Notes under the pieces: model-generated
The model's database searches: none
What the model was told of the DNA's origin: nothing
Seen by the model: the letters and a program-made list of their open reading frames with translations, nothing else
Translations under genes and position numbers: made by a program
Part shown: piece by piece, positions 43,488 to 52,691 of the stretch
Layout of the letters: every line of letters starts with the position of its first letter
Position numbering within the stretch: position 1 is the stretch's first letter
Assembly (NCBI GenBank): GCA_019638185.1
Contig: JAHBUH010000006.1
Location: forward strand, 124,001 to 188,000
Direction of reading: 5' to 3'
DNA length: 64,000 bases
Source: Leadbetterella sp.
GTDB taxonomy: Bacteria > Bacteroidota > Bacteroidia > Cytophagales > Spirosomataceae

Positions 43488-45809
43488 TTAGTTCGCCATT
43501 TCCGAAATAAACTTAATCCGCATCAGCCGCAGTTCTTCTTCGGTCACTTCTTCCTCGTAATCCTCAAATTCCTTCAGGGCGGCCCGGATGTCATCGGAGG
43601 CTGAGGTCATAAAGTACTCATAAATATCATGCTGCTTCTCTTTGTCGATCACCTGGTTAATATAGTAATCCAGGTTCAGCTTGGTACCGGAGAAACAGAT
43701 GCTTTCAATCTCGGAAATGATCTCCTCGGCTGACATCTCCTTGGCTTCGGCAATATCTTCGAGGTCTATCTTGCGGTCTATCTGCTGGATAATAAAGATC
43801 TTGGTCTTGGACTTATTCACCGTGGTTTTCACCATCAGGTCATGCGTGGTCTCGATCTCGTTATCCTCCACGTATTTATTGATCAGGTCCAGGAAAGGTT
43901 TCCCAAACTTCTGAACCTTGCCCATGCCCACGCCGTTTACCTGCGCCAGTTCATTGACATTGGACGGGTAGGTAGTGGCCATTTCCTCCAGGGAAGGATC
44001 CTGGAAGACCACATAAGGCGGTACATTCTTTTCTTTGGCTATTTTTTTCCGGAGCGACTTCAGCAGTTCCAGCAGCGCCTGGTCCGAAGCGCCTGAACCG
44101 CCGGCATTGCCCGGGGTTTGCTGCAGCTCATCTTCGCCGCTGCCTTCGGTCTCGTTCAGGTCGTGATCTTCATGGAAAGTCACTGAATAGGGGTCTTTCA
44201 GGTAATTCTGCCCTTTCTGGGTGACTTTCACCACGCCGTAATTATCAATATCCTTTTCCAGGTAACCGAACACCATCAGCTGGCGGATGATAGACACCCA
44301 TTTATCCGAGGCGGAGAGACGGCCGTCGGCATTGATATCCGCTTTGGGTTTCTTGTTTACCACGATGGCGTCTTCGTCTTCCTCCTCTTCCTCGTCTTCA
44401 AACTTATCTTCCAGGTCAAAGTATTTCAGTCCCTGCCCAAAGTACTCCAGCTTATTGTGCTCGTAGCTTACAATGGCCGGGTTATCTTTGTCATTCCCCG
44501 TTAACACATCGGCAATGTGGTTAGCGGAAAAGCGCTGTTCGGTTTTCAGGATGGTATTGATTACCAGCTCCACTTCTTCCTTGCCTTTGAAGGTTTTGGT
44601 CGGTTTTTTACAGTTATCGCAGAAGCCGCAGTCTTTGTCCATCTGCTCCCCAAAGTAGGAAAGCAGCTGTCTCCGCCGGCACACACCCAGCGAGGAGTAG
44701 GCCACCATTTCCATCAGGAGGGCCTTGGCGTTATCTCTTTCGGTAACGTTTTTATCTTTATTGAATTTCTCCAGCTTAGTGATGTCATCCAGGGCATAAA
44801 ACATGAGGCAGGTGCCGTCCAGTCCGTCTCTGCCGCCCCGGCCGGTTTCCTGGTAGTAGCCTTCCAGCGACTTGGGAGCATCATAATGCACCACAAAACG
44901 CACATCTGGCTTATCGATCCCCATTCCGAAGGCAATAGTGGCCACCACGATATCACAGTTCTCGTTCAGGAAGGCATCCTGGTTTTTCATGCGTATGTCC
45001 GAGTCCAGCCCGGCGTGATATGGCAGGGCCTTAAAGCCGTTTACATTCAGCAGCTCGGCGATCTCCTCTACTTTCTTGCGGCTGAGGCAATACACGATGC
45101 CTGATTTACCCTTGTTCTGGGATACAAATTTGATCAGCTGCTTTTTAGCGTTCTGCTTGGGGCGTACTTCATAATACAGGTTAGCCCGGTTAAAAGAGGT
45201 CTTGAAGATGACGGAATCATCCATGTTCAGGCTCTTTTTAATGTCCAGCTGAACTTTAGGGGTGGCGGTGGCCGTCAGAGCTATAATGGGCAGGCCGCTG
45301 TCAATATTCTCTATGATATCCTTGATCTTCCGGTATTCCGGGCGGAAATCATGCCCCCATTCCGAGATACAGTGGGCTTCATCCACGGCCACAAACGAAA
45401 TTTTGGCCTTTTTCAGGAACTCCAGGTTATCTTCTTTGGTGAGGGATTCCGGGGCGATATACAGCAGCTTGCACACGCCGTTTATCACGTCATTTTTTAC
45501 CCGGTTCATTTCCGATTTATTCAGGGTGCTGTTCAGAAACTGGGCGTTTACCCCGTAAGCCGTCAGCTGGTCTACCTGGTTCTTCATCAGCGCAATGAGC
45601 GGTGATATCACGATGGACGTTCCTTCCAGAACGGTGGCAGGAAGCTGATAGCAAAGCGACTTCCCAGCTCCTGTGGGCATGATCACGAAAGTGTTCTTAC
45701 CGAAGATCACGCTCTTGATAATTTTTTCCTGTTCGCCTCTAAAGTTATCGAAGCCGAAAATTTCCTTTAAGTTTTGCTTCAATCTTTGTTCTACTGATTC
45801 TGAAATCAT
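43488..45809 (-). CDS. recQ: ATP-dependent DNA helicase RecQ
   Basis: The 773-residue 3'-5' DNA helicase of recombination and repair has Walker A PTGAGKSLCYQLP (about 41-53), the DEAH box VAVDEAHCISEWGHDFRPEY (about 138-157) and motif VI QETGRGGRDG. The RecQ-C zinc-binding region follows (CRRRQLLSYFG ... DCGFCDNC), then a winged helix interrupted by a very acidic insertion (FEDEEEEEDEDAIV, about 480) and an HRDC domain near 590-660. The extra C-terminal extension (about 660-773) occurs in long Bacteroidota RecQ proteins. It is monocistronic and divergent from kpsF. Confidence 0.94.
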   Translation of the reverse strand: MISESVEQRLKQNLKEIFGFDNFRGEQEKIIKSVIFGKNTFVIMPTGAGKSLCYQLPATVLEGTSIVISPLIALMKNQVDQLTAYGVNAQFLNSTLNKSEMNRVKNDVINGVCKLLYIAPESLTKEDNLEFLKKAKISFVAVDEAHCISEWGHDFRPEYRKIKDIIENIDSGLPIIALTATATPKVQLDIKKSLNMDDSVIFKTSFNRANLYYEVRPKQNAKKQLIKFVSQNKGKSGIVYCLSRKKVEEIAELLNVNGFKALPYHAGLDSDIRMKNQDAFLNENCDIVVATIAFGMGIDKPDVRFVVHYDAPKSLEGYYQETGRGGRDGLDGTCLMFYALDDITKLEKFNKDKNVTERDNAKALLMEMVAYSSLGVCRRRQLLSYFGEQMDKDCGFCDNCKKPTKTFKGKEEVELVINTILKTEQRFSANHIADVLTGNDKDNPAIVSYEHNKLEYFGQGLKYFDLEDKFEDEEEEEDEDAIVVNKKPKADINADGRLSASDKWVSIIRQLMVFGYLEKDIDNYGVVKVTQKGQNYLKDPYSVTFHEDHDLNETEGSGEDELQQTPGNAGGSGASDQALLELLKSLRKKIAKEKNVPPYVVFQDPSLEEMATTYPSNVNELAQVNGVGMGKVQKFGKPFLDLINKYVEDNEIETTHDLMVKTTVNKSKTKIFIIQQIDRKIDLEDIAEAKEMSAEEIISEIESICFSGTKLNLDYYINQVIDKEKQHDIYEYFMTSASDDIRAALKEFEDYEEEVTEEELRLMRIKFISEMAN

Positions 45810-45927
45810 ATAACTATGACTTATTTTATGTATCCTGTTAAAGTATGGCTAATTTACTAAAAATTACGTTTCTCAAATAAATTCTCCGAAAAATATTATT
45901 TGTGAACAGTTTTCGGATTTCTGACGC

Positions 45928-45935
45928 TAATTTTG
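45928..45935 (+). promoter_or_regulatory. candidate -7 element upstream of kpsF
   Basis: TAATTTTG matches TAnnTTTG and lies 25 bp before the GTG start. Transcription would start near 45942, leaving a very short leader. A TTTG about 25 bp upstream is too far to be an ideal -33 element. Confidence 0.4.
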
Positions 45936-45960
45936 TACCCCAAAATGAGCTCTGAAAAAA

Positions 45961-46935
45961 GTGGAGACGAAAGTAGAAAAAAATATAATTGATACCGCCA
46001 AAAAAGTTTTGCTGGATGAATCAGAGGCTATTAAATCTTTGATAAATACAATTGACCCCGGCTTTGAAGAGGTAGTGGATGCCATTCTGGCTTCAAGAGG
46101 GAAAATGGTACTGTCCGGAATCGGGAAAAGCGCCATCATTGCCCAAAAAATAACGGCTACTTTAAACTCTACCGGTCAGAAGGCGGTTTTCATGCACGCC
46201 ACAGACGCCGTTCATGGTGACCTGGGCATTATAGATGATGAAGATATTATCCTGATCCTGTCCAAAAGCGGCAATACGCCCGAGCTGAAGGTGCTGGTAC
46301 CGCTGATCCGGCGTCTGCCTAACCGGCTGATCGCCATGGTGTCTGATACAGGCTCTTTCCTGGCTAAAAATTCTGATTATGTATTGAACGCGCACGTGGA
46401 CCAGGAGGCCTGTCCCATGAACCTGGCGCCCACCACTTCCACTACGGTGTCACTGGCGCTGGGCGATGCCCTGGCCATCTGCCTGCTGGAGGCCCGGGGT
46501 TTCAGTAACCGGGATTTTGCCCGGTACCATCCCGGCGGAGCCCTGGGTAAAAAACTTTACCTGAAGGTTTCTGACCTGTATCCGAATAACGAAGTGCCGG
46601 TGGTCAGCGAAGGAGCCAGCATGGAAGAGGTTATCCTGGAGATGACGTCCAAGCGCCTCGGAACTACCGCCGTGATCAATGACCGGCAGGAACTGACCGG
46701 TATCATTACTGACGGCGACCTGCGGAGAAAATTAAAGGAAAAGAAAGATATTTTTGCGCTAAAAGCCCTAGATTTGATGAGCAGAAATCCCAAAGTGATC
46801 TCGAAAGATGAGTTTGCCGTGAATGCGCTTAACCGGATGCAGCAGTTGAGTATCACCCAGCTGGTAGTGGAAGATAACGGAAAGGTTCTGGGGTTTGTGC
46901 ACCTCCATGACCTGCTGCGGGAGGGACTGGTTTAA
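45961..46935 (+). CDS. KpsF/GutQ-family arabinose-5-phosphate isomerase
   Basis: The enzyme interconverts ribulose-5-phosphate and arabinose-5-phosphate, the first step of Kdo biosynthesis for lipopolysaccharide. The 324-residue protein has an N-terminal SIS domain (GKMVLSGIGKSAIIAQKI; HATDAVHGDLGII; LILSKSGNTPE) and two CBS domains (about 200-324). The start codon is GTG: the only nearby ATG, at 45945, is out of frame and opens a 15-codon ORF overlapping this start. It is divergent from recQ, and nadB follows 11 bp downstream. Confidence 0.92.
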   Translation: METKVEKNIIDTAKKVLLDESEAIKSLINTIDPGFEEVVDAILASRGKMVLSGIGKSAIIAQKITATLNSTGQKAVFMHATDAVHGDLGIIDDEDIILILSKSGNTPELKVLVPLIRRLPNRLIAMVSDTGSFLAKNSDYVLNAHVDQEACPMNLAPTTSTTVSLALGDALAICLLEARGFSNRDFARYHPGGALGKKLYLKVSDLYPNNEVPVVSEGASMEEVILEMTSKRLGTTAVINDRQELTGIITDGDLRRKLKEKKDIFALKALDLMSRNPKVISKDEFAVNALNRMQQLSITQLVVEDNGKVLGFVHLHDLLREGLV

Positions 46936-46946
46936 TGATGTAATGT

Positions 46947-48545
46947 ATGAAGAAAGTTGATTTTTTAGTGATCGGCTCAGGCATTGCCGGTCTCAGTTTT
47001 GCGCTGAAAGCCGCCAAAAAAGGGAAAGTGCTGATCCTGACCAAAGTAAACGCAGACGAAACTAACACCAAATATGCCCAGGGCGGAATAGCCACGGTTT
47101 TTGACCCGGTAAGCGACTCCTTTGAAAAGCACATCCAGGATACGCTGATTGCCGGCGACGGCCTCTGTGACCGGGGGATCGTGGAAATCGTGGTTTCCGA
47201 AGGGCCGGATCGCATCCAGGAGCTGATTGATTACGGTACGAATTTCGACAAGATGGAGACCGGGGAGTATAACCTGACCCGCGAGGGCGGGCACTCCGAA
47301 AACCGCATTCTCCATTATAAGGATATTACCGGCTGGGAAATAGAGCGGGCCCTGCTGGAGCAGGCCGCCCGGCAACCGAACATTGAGATCCTCACCCACT
47401 ATTTTGCGGTAGAGGTGATTACCCAGCACCACCTGGGAGAAAAATCACACGGAAACGTGGAAAGCTACGGGGTATACGCCCTCAATGTGAACACCCTGGA
47501 GGTGGAGACCATCCTGTCTAAAGTGACCGTGATGGCTTCCGGCGGGGCCGGCCAGATCTATTCTTCCACCACTAATCCCGTGATTGCTACCGGTGACGGC
47601 ATCGCCATGGTTTACCGGGCGGGCGGCGAGGTGCGTGACATGGAGATGATCCAGTTTCACCCCACTTCCCTCTATAACCCGGGCACTTTCCCCAGCTTCC
47701 TGATCACGGAGGCCGTGCGGGGAGAAGGCGGCGTACTGCGCGACAAGAACGGCCGGGAGTTTATGTACGATTACGACGAGCGGGGCTCACTGGCGCCGCG
47801 GGATATTGTGGCGCGCTCCATTGACGCCGAAATGAAGAAGTCAGGGGAGGAGCACGTGTGGCTCGATATTACCCATAAACCCAAAGAATTTATCCTTCAG
47901 CACTTTCCGAATATTTACGAAAAATGCCTGAGTATAGGTGTAGACATCAGCAAAGACTACATCCCGGTGACCCCGGCAGCGCATTACCAGTGCGGCGGGA
48001 TCCTGGTGGACGAGTTCGGCCGTACGTCTATTAAAAGCCTGTATGCCTGCGGCGAGTGCTCTTCCACCGGCCTGCACGGCGCTAACCGCCTGGCGTCTAA
48101 TTCCCTGCTGGAAGCGGCGGTTTTTGCGAACCGTATTGCCCTGAATGCCCTGGAGGTGATTGACTCACTGGATTACGAAAGCCGCGTGCCCGACTGGAAC
48201 GAGTTCGGAGCGGTGCAGTCGAACGAGGAGATCCTGGTTTCCCATAACACCCGCGAGCTCCAGAAAATGATGTCGGATTACGTGGGGATCGTGCGCTCCG
48301 ATTTCAGGCTGGACCGGGCAGAGACCCGCATGCGCATGTTAAAGGAAGAAACCGAAGAATTTTACCGCAAAACCAAGCTCTCCGTAAAGCTCTGTGAGCT
48401 GAGAAACCTGATCCTTTGTGCCCAGATGGTGATCCAGTCGGCCAAGAAACGCAAGGAATCCCGCGGACTGCACTATAACACGGATTACCCCTATAAACTG
48501 GGTGGCAAACCGGAAAACACGGTGCTGCACCGGAAGAGTGAGTAG
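46947..48545 (+). CDS. nadB: L-aspartate oxidase
   Basis: NadB oxidises L-aspartate to iminoaspartate with FAD, the first step of de novo NAD synthesis. The 532-residue protein starts with the FAD-binding FLVIGSGIAGLSFALKAA (about 6-23). It contains TKYAQGGIA (about 42-50), the active-site loop ITPAAHYQCGGI-like TPAAHYQCGGILVD (about 345-358) and ACGECSSTGLHGANRLASNS (about 370-389). The length is normal. It lies 11 bp after kpsF in the same orientation. No nadA or nadC is adjacent in the window. Confidence 0.94.
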   Translation: MKKVDFLVIGSGIAGLSFALKAAKKGKVLILTKVNADETNTKYAQGGIATVFDPVSDSFEKHIQDTLIAGDGLCDRGIVEIVVSEGPDRIQELIDYGTNFDKMETGEYNLTREGGHSENRILHYKDITGWEIERALLEQAARQPNIEILTHYFAVEVITQHHLGEKSHGNVESYGVYALNVNTLEVETILSKVTVMASGGAGQIYSSTTNPVIATGDGIAMVYRAGGEVRDMEMIQFHPTSLYNPGTFPSFLITEAVRGEGGVLRDKNGREFMYDYDERGSLAPRDIVARSIDAEMKKSGEEHVWLDITHKPKEFILQHFPNIYEKCLSIGVDISKDYIPVTPAAHYQCGGILVDEFGRTSIKSLYACGECSSTGLHGANRLASNSLLEAAVFANRIALNALEVIDSLDYESRVPDWNEFGAVQSNEEILVSHNTRELQKMMSDYVGIVRSDFRLDRAETRMRMLKEETEEFYRKTKLSVKLCELRNLILCAQMVIQSAKKRKESRGLHYNTDYPYKLGGKPENTVLHRKSE

Positions 48546-48594
48546 TGAACAAAGGTTTATGGCATTGCTGCTCTCTTCTGAACCTCCTGTTCTG

Positions 48595-48657
48595 AACCAC
48601 ATAGACACATAGAAAACTTACGTTTAAAGCTAATGTGATCTATGTATCTATGTGGTT
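48595..48657. repeat. imperfect long inverted repeat downstream of nadB
   Basis: Arms of 19 nt, 48595-48613 and 48639-48657, are complementary except for one base. They contain the iterated word ACATAGA/TCTATGT. The stem could terminate nadB transcription. A similar architecture occurs in several other spacers of this window. Confidence 0.6.
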
Positions 48658-48757
48658 TACAAAACCTGATATTCATTGTTTTGAAAATTTAACAAAAAAT
48701 TTGTTTTTGTTTCAGGAATTATCCTGAACTTTGTGAGTGTTTTTGGATTAGTAGATT

Positions 48758-48982
48758 ATGGATAAGCTCAAATATTTATTGGAAAGTAATCTTTTCGGGG
48801 TTTGTTCCAGGATAGGACAAAAACTGAATTTTTCTGCTGCTACCATCAGGAAGTACTTTATCTACGCTTCATTTTTCACCCTGGGTTCTCCCGTCATCAT
48901 TTATCTTATACTGGCCTTCTGGATGGAGGTACGAAAGACCATCCGTAACAGCAATCACCCCAGTGTCTGGGAGCTGGAGTAG
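48758..48982 (+). CDS. small PspC-domain-like membrane protein
   Basis: The 74-residue protein resembles the PspC domain: a start with FGVCSRIGQKLNFSAATIRKYFIYASF (family pattern GVCGGIAEYF...) and one hydrophobic helix (TLGSPVIIYLILAFWM). PspC-like proteins sit in the inner membrane and respond to envelope stress. The upstream region has a TTTG-rich segment with a GAACTTTG near-match to the -7 consensus. The gene is short and isolated. Confidence 0.7.
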   Translation: MDKLKYLLESNLFGVCSRIGQKLNFSAATIRKYFIYASFFTLGSPVIIYLILAFWMEVRKTIRNSNHPSVWELE

Positions 48983-49037
48983 GTTACTTTCTGAAGTGCA
49001 TCTGGCTGATTTTCAGTGTCATAAATCGGATTGACAA

Positions 49038-49970
49038 ATGAAAGCATTTTGTTTATTTTGTGCTATGTGTTTTGTGATCCATTTTGACACATGGGGAAAG
49101 CAAATATCGCATGACCCGATCCTCATTCAGCGGGCCATAGCCTGGTATGAAAAAGAGCTTCAGGAAAATCCCGGGGCGGCCGCCTTTAAAGACGATTACA
49201 CCTACCGGTGGGAGAGTGCCCGTGTTTTAGAAAATAAAGAAGTGGTGGTTCCTTTAGAGGTGACTGGAAATAACAGGCTTCAGGCCCGCCTTATCCTGGA
49301 CATAAGCGGGGAGAAAGCCCGTGGAGAGATTTTATATATCATCCCCCGGAAACCTTTACCGGGCGATATTAATGAGGTGATTAAGCGTAGAGCGGAAGCG
49401 TATATCCCGGGTTTTACCGGCCGATTAGTGTTCCATGGTAGGTTTCCCTGGGAATTATCCGGTAAAACGGTTTATTTTTACCAGGGGAAGAAAGAAAGAA
49501 CCGGGTATCCGGAAACTGACCCGCTGATCGTGCCGGTGTTACAGGATGGAATGAGCCCCCAAAGGGCACTGCATGAAAAGCACTTACGCCGCTTAAGCGG
49601 GTATAGTATTTTTGAATTCCTGGTCCGGAAAGACGGCACGGTGGATAGCATTCAGATCACCAGCCGGTATTATGCGGGCAGGGGACTGGATTCGCTTACC
49701 CGGAATATAGATGAAAAAGACCGGGCATTACTGTCCGGCTTTAAGTTCAAAGCTTTACCTGCGGATACCCGGGTACAGTGCAAGGTGTATACCGAATATT
49801 TTAATAACCGGGACCGCGATCCCTTCCGCAATTTTAATTACGGTCTACAGGAGCTTCATCAGAGCGAGACAGACACTTATTTCAGAGATGCTGAGGGGCA
49901 GCCCCTGGAATATATTATACAAAACGGGGTGGTGATTTTTGCCCCTACGTACCTGTGGGGAATCACCTGA
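49038..49970 (+). CDS. hypothetical exported protein
   Basis: The 310-residue protein has a hydrophobic N-terminus (FCLFCAMCFVIHF) compatible with a signal peptide. The middle part has a GYSIFEFLVRKDGTVDSIQI segment resembling TonB/energy-transducer C-terminal-like modules, in which a flexible FxVxxDGxVxxxxI pattern occurs. I recognise no catalytic motif and no firm family. It is alone between the PspC-like gene and the convergent nuoD. Confidence 0.5.
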   Translation: MKAFCLFCAMCFVIHFDTWGKQISHDPILIQRAIAWYEKELQENPGAAAFKDDYTYRWESARVLENKEVVVPLEVTGNNRLQARLILDISGEKARGEILYIIPRKPLPGDINEVIKRRAEAYIPGFTGRLVFHGRFPWELSGKTVYFYQGKKERTGYPETDPLIVPVLQDGMSPQRALHEKHLRRLSGYSIFEFLVRKDGTVDSIQITSRYYAGRGLDSLTRNIDEKDRALLSGFKFKALPADTRVQCKVYTEYFNNRDRDPFRNFNYGLQELHQSETDTYFRDAEGQPLEYIIQNGVVIFAPTYLWGIT

Positions 49971-50063
49971 AAGCCGGGTATTCCGGTAGGTTTGAGCAGT
50001 AGCCGGAAAGTAATCTGAAGGTCCGGCCGAATAATCCGGGAGGCTACATTAAATCGGGAGAGT

Positions 50064-51278
50064 TTACCGGTCCACTTCCCCCATCACCAGGTCCAGGGAG
50101 CCGATAATGGCGATCAGGTCAGCCACCAGGATGCCTTTGGAAATGGCCGGCAGCACGGAGAGGTTATGGAAGGAGCAGGCGCGGCATTTCACCCGTACAG
50201 GAACGTCATTACGGCCATCGGTGCGGAAAAAGAAACCCAGCTCACCTTTGGGGTTTTCGGCCCGTACATAAAAATCGGTTTCTTTAGGCCGGATTTTTTT
50301 AGGTACATAAGCCTGGGGATCAAAATCCGGGGTGCGCTTATGCTCTTTGGTGAGTTTTTCGAGGCACTGGTCTATGATCCGGAGCGACTCGTGGCATTCC
50401 AGTAGCCGTACGTAGTTCCGGTCCCAGCAGTCGCCGGTTTTACCCATTTTTCCTTCCCCCACGGGGATGTTGAACTCCAGCTCGGGGTACACGGAGTAGG
50501 CATCGGTTTTCCGGAGGTCATATTTCAGGCCGGAGCCCCGCAATACCGGGCCGCTGCAGCCGTAGTTAATGGCCAGGTCCAGGGGCAGGACGCCTACGTT
50601 AGCGGTACGGTTAATGAAGATATGGTTATCAATAATGATCTGTTCCAGTTCCGTCAGTTTGGGCCGTACGTAGGCGGCAAACTCCCGGCATTTGTCTTCG
50701 AAGCCCACCGGAAGGTCATAGAAAAGCCCGCCGATCCAGATATAATTATAGAGTAAACGCGCCCCTGACACCCATTCCAGCATGCGCAGGAGGGTTTCGC
50801 GGTCGCGGAAAAGCCAGAGGAAAGGCGTAGGTGCACCGATGTCAATGGCATAAGACCCGATGGCCATGAAGTGGGAGGCCAGCCGGTTCAGCTCGGCCAT
50901 CAGCACCCGGATGTATTCAATGCGCTTCGGAAGGGTGCCTTCTATGCCCAGCATCTTTTCTACGCCCATGGCATAGGCGTGTTCGGAATTCATGGAAGCC
51001 AGGTAGTCCAGGCGGTCTACATACGGGATGACCTGGTTAAAGGGGAGCGACTCAGCATGCTTTTCAAAGCAGCGGTGCAGATAGCCCAGGTGAGGAACCA
51101 CTTCACGGACCAGTTCCCCGTCAGAAACCACCTCCAGGCGCAGTACTCCGTGCGTAGACGGATGCTGCGGGCCCAGGTTCAGGATCATCTCTTCCTCGGC
51201 CAGGTCTGCCTCTTTAAATTTCAGCGGTTCGGAATCCGTTAAATATTCAGTCCTATATTTGTATTGAACTTTCTGCAT
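50064..51278 (-). CDS. nuoD: NADH-quinone oxidoreductase subunit D (49-kDa subunit)
   Basis: NuoD forms part of the quinone-binding peripheral arm of respiratory complex I. The 404-residue protein shows LNLGPQHPSTHGVLR (about 32-46), the YLHRCFEKHAE segment (about 66-76), YVDRLDYLASMNSEHAY (about 86-102) and the C-terminal IGSLDLVMGEVDR. The length is normal. Unusually, no other nuo gene flanks it: a hypothetical gene converges downstream and a divergent gene lies 31 bp from its start. The other complex I genes must lie elsewhere. Confidence 0.95.
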   Translation of the reverse strand: MQKVQYKYRTEYLTDSEPLKFKEADLAEEEMILNLGPQHPSTHGVLRLEVVSDGELVREVVPHLGYLHRCFEKHAESLPFNQVIPYVDRLDYLASMNSEHAYAMGVEKMLGIEGTLPKRIEYIRVLMAELNRLASHFMAIGSYAIDIGAPTPFLWLFRDRETLLRMLEWVSGARLLYNYIWIGGLFYDLPVGFEDKCREFAAYVRPKLTELEQIIIDNHIFINRTANVGVLPLDLAINYGCSGPVLRGSGLKYDLRKTDAYSVYPELEFNIPVGEGKMGKTGDCWDRNYVRLLECHESLRIIDQCLEKLTKEHKRTPDFDPQAYVPKKIRPKETDFYVRAENPKGELGFFFRTDGRNDVPVRVKCRACSFHNLSVLPAISKGILVADLIAIIGSLDLVMGEVDR

Positions 51279-51309
51279 TGTTGCAAATTTAACGGAATAC
51301 CAGAGTTAT

Positions 51310-51873
51310 ATGCATGAAATAGAACCTTTTTATAACTGGGGCCGGTATTATCTTCCTTACGAGGATAAAAAAGGCCCGTTTTACGGCAAAGAAGAGGCCT
51401 CTGCCTATGAAAATGCGGTTTACGGCTATATTATTCACCCGGATTGGGACTTTATAGGTTCGGAAACGCTGTACGTAAAACTTTTAATGGTAAATTACGA
51501 GCTGAAATATGCGGTGATCGAGCTGATGGGCGAATGGAACGATACCCTGCATAACGATGTCATGTACCTGAAACGAGGCGTGATAGACCGGTTGCTGAAA
51601 AACGGGATCCGGCAGTTTATCCTGATCGGCGAAAACCTGTTCCAGTTTCACGGAGGTGAGAGTGATTATTACGAGGAGTGGTTTGAAGACGTGGAAGACG
51701 GATGGATAGCCCTGCTGAACCTGCGGAAGTTTGTGATGGAGGAGATCGAGAAGTATAAGCTGGATTATTACCTGCATTTTGGCGGCACGCTCCAGATGGA
51801 AAACTGGCGCACGCTGAAGCCTGATGTGTTCTTTGCGTTAGTATCTACCCTGATACAGCGAAGATTAGCCTGA
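51310..51873 (+). CDS. conserved hypothetical protein
   Basis: The 187-residue acidic soluble protein is rich in aromatic residues (EPFYNWGRYYLPYEDKKGPF at the start; SDYYEEWFEDVEDGWIALL in the middle). No transmembrane segment, signal peptide or known motif is visible. It is followed after 10 bp by the serine acetyltransferase gene and is probably co-transcribed with it. No function is assigned. Confidence 0.65.
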   Translation: MHEIEPFYNWGRYYLPYEDKKGPFYGKEEASAYENAVYGYIIHPDWDFIGSETLYVKLLMVNYELKYAVIELMGEWNDTLHNDVMYLKRGVIDRLLKNGIRQFILIGENLFQFHGGESDYYEEWFEDVEDGWIALLNLRKFVMEEIEKYKLDYYLHFGGTLQMENWRTLKPDVFFALVSTLIQRRLA

Positions 51874-51883
51874 AACGAGATAT

Positions 51884-52690
51884 ATGGATAAGAAATTTAT
51901 AAGCTACCTTTTTGATAAACACCAGCAGGTGGAAGGAATCCCTACTTCCAAGACCATTTCGGGCTGGGCGCTGAAAATATTTAACCTGCTGTTCCCGGAG
52001 CGGTCCAAGGATTTTTTCCGGAGTGAAGACGAGGTGGAAGGTGAGTTCTGGAATATCGGTGATGAGCTGAGGAGTATCCTGGAAGCTACGGCAGCCTGCA
52101 AAGGATGCGGCTCGGAGGAGAAGTCCAAGCAGTTTGTGAATGCCATTCCCGGCCTTTACCGGGTGCTTTCCACCGACCTGGAATCCATCCTGGCGGGGGA
52201 TCCGGCCGCCAAATCGAAAATTGAGATCATCCGGGTGTACCCGGGGTTCTTTGCCATTTTCTTTTACCGGGTGGCGCATATTCTTCATAAAATGGAGATA
52301 GCGCTTATTCCCAGGATCTTAACGGAATATGCCCACTCCAGGACCGGTATTGATATCCATCCCGGCGCGGAGATCGGCGAGAATTTTTATATTGACCACG
52401 GCACGGGCGTGGTGATCGGGGAAACCACCCACATCGGGAAAAACGTGAAGATCTACCAGGGGGTTACGCTGGGGGCGCTGTTTGTGGAGAAGTACATGGC
52501 CGATACCAAGCGCCACCCTACCGTGGAAGATAACGTGATCATTTATGCCGGGGCCACTATCCTGGGCGGGAAAACCGTGATCGGTACAAACAGCGTGATC
52601 GGTGGTAATGTATGGCTCACACGGAGTGTTCCGGATAATTCCACCGTTTACCATAAACCTGAGATCCAGGTCATCAATAACCCCGCCTGA
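51884..52690 (+). CDS. cysE: serine O-acetyltransferase
   Basis: The enzyme acetylates L-serine with acetyl-CoA in cysteine biosynthesis. The 268-residue protein has a helical N-terminal half and a left-handed beta-helix of hexapeptide repeats: GIDIHPGAEIGENFYIDHGT, GVVIGETTHIGKNVKIYQGV, TVEDNVIIYAGATILGGK and TVIGTNSVIGGNVWL. The catalytic His-Asp region (DHGTG) and the KRHPT segment are present. A methyltransferase gene follows with a 1-bp gap. Confidence 0.88.
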   Translation: MDKKFISYLFDKHQQVEGIPTSKTISGWALKIFNLLFPERSKDFFRSEDEVEGEFWNIGDELRSILEATAACKGCGSEEKSKQFVNAIPGLYRVLSTDLESILAGDPAAKSKIEIIRVYPGFFAIFFYRVAHILHKMEIALIPRILTEYAHSRTGIDIHPGAEIGENFYIDHGTGVVIGETTHIGKNVKIYQGVTLGALFVEKYMADTKRHPTVEDNVIIYAGATILGGKTVIGTNSVIGGNVWLTRSVPDNSTVYHKPEIQVINNPA

Positions 52691-52691
52691 C

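Noticed and set aside
52602..52691. Upstream extension of the methyltransferase frame into cysE
   Set aside because: It would overlap the end of the serine acetyltransferase gene by 89 bp with a non-family N-terminus; GTG at 52692 fits spacing and homology-like sequence.
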